Shown piece after piece: positions 63,825-64,000 of a stretch of 64,000 nucleotides of DNA. The stretch's first letter is position 1; each line of letters starts with the position of its first letter. The DNA comes from an uncultured Bacilli bacterium (GTDB taxonomy: Bacteria; Bacillota_I; Bacilli_A; RFN20; CAG-826). Where the stretch lies: NCBI GenBank assembly GCA_944349595.1, contig CALVNF010000001.1:235706-299705 (forward strand), read 5' to 3'. A model generated the notes under the pieces. It was given only the letters and a program-made list of their open reading frames with translations, ran no database searches and had not been told where the DNA came from. The position numbers and the translations under genes were made by a program.

Positions 63825-63901
63825 GGACCAATAGCGCAATTGGTTAGAGCTCCCCGCTCATAACGGGTTGGTTCCGGGTTCAAGTCCTGGTTGGTCCACC
63901 A
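63825..63901 (+). tRNA. tRNA with CAT anticodon, probably tRNA-Ile2
   Basis: The acceptor GGACCAA pairs with TTGGTCC, the loop CTCATAA reads CAT, and CCA is encoded. It resembles Bacillus tRNA-Ile2 (GGACCTTTAGC...), where C34 is turned into lysidine by TilS so that AUA is read. Confidence 0.85.
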
Positions 63902-63909
63902 ATTAAAGT

Positions 63910-64000
63910 GGAGGTTTACCCAAGTGGTTGAAGGGGTCGGTCTTGAAAACCGATAGGGGATGCAAGTCCCGCTAGAGTTCGAATCTCTAAACCTCCGCCA
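63910..64000 (+). tRNA. tRNA-Ser (anticodon TGA)
   Basis: Type II tRNA of 91 nt, complete to the encoded CCA at the last base of the window. The acceptor GGAGGTT pairs with AACCTCC, with a G discriminator. The anticodon arm TCGGT/ACCGA has loop CTTGAAA (TGA), and the long variable arm GGGGATGCAAGTCCC is clear. Confidence 0.95.

Noticed and set aside
1..64000. Mycoplasma genetic code (TGA = Trp)
   Set aside because: TGA ends feoA, relB, doc and HAD genes at the expected lengths, and Trp codons are TGG.

Overview
The window is AT-rich (roughly 27-30% GC by eye) and gene-dense, with short intergenic gaps and mostly plus-strand genes. It looks like a chromosomal piece from an anaerobic, fermentative, low-GC Bacillota or mollicute-like gut or sediment bacterium (RF39, RFN20 or Izemoplasmatales type). 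The placement is an inference from gene content: an NADH-linked trimeric [FeFe] hydrogenase, many Thr-rich surface lipoproteins, and an MsmK-type ATPase with the long insertion known from mycoplasmas. The genetic code is standard. TGA ends feoA, relB, doc and several HAD genes, and Trp is TGG, so this is not a UGA=Trp mycoplasma.

Layout. 1-1.8 kb: 3' part of pgi and five tRNAs. 2.1-6.4 kb: hydrogenase operon (NuoE-, NuoF- and HydA-type subunits). 6.4-12.7 kb: a DUF3737 beta-helix protein, yebC, a membrane protein, Cof-type HAD, GT2 glycosyltransferase, two lipoproteins, and rplM-rpsI. 12.7-13.7 kb: four tRNAs, then a collapsed fic relic. 13.7-25.2 kb: an EF-G paralogue, a DJ-1/PfpI protein, feoA-feoB under a palindromic operator candidate, a Ca2+-type P-ATPase, DUF2188, HAD and cardiolipin synthase. 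25.2-35.9 kb: typA (minus), a HAD phosphatase, cysS, mgtC-like, rlmB, a sigma-H-like gene with no normal start codon, and the str operon rpsL-rpsG-fusA-tuf.

36-54.7 kb is the most unusual part. Four tandem RDD-type membrane proteins with large external loops are followed by a 717-residue exported membrane protein and a carbohydrate-type (CUT1-like) ABC importer whose ATPase carries an insertion of about 245 residues. After these come three paralogous solute-binding lipoproteins interleaved with two staphylococcal-nuclease-like lipoproteins (one SNase plus OB-like, one lamin-tail plus SNase) and a zinc-ribbon membrane protein. I read this as a candidate surface system that cuts external nucleic acid and imports the products. 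That function is inferred.

54.8-56.2 kb is an accessory patch beside tRNA-Lys: a 19-bp tandem repeat that looks iteron-like, a frameshifted winged-helix relic, and a RelB/DinJ-Doc toxin-antitoxin pair with more GC-rich codon use. 56.3-63.6 kb: two giant paralogous lipoproteins (minus), a two-TM PH-like protein, pnuC and a TetR regulator. 63.7-64.0 kb: three tRNAs.

Regulation visible in the sequence: four stable-RNA or ribosomal promoters share spacing and a GC-containing start region, and several genes lacking a Shine-Dalgarno have a -10 box ending exactly 7 nt before the start codon, as expected for leaderless mRNAs.
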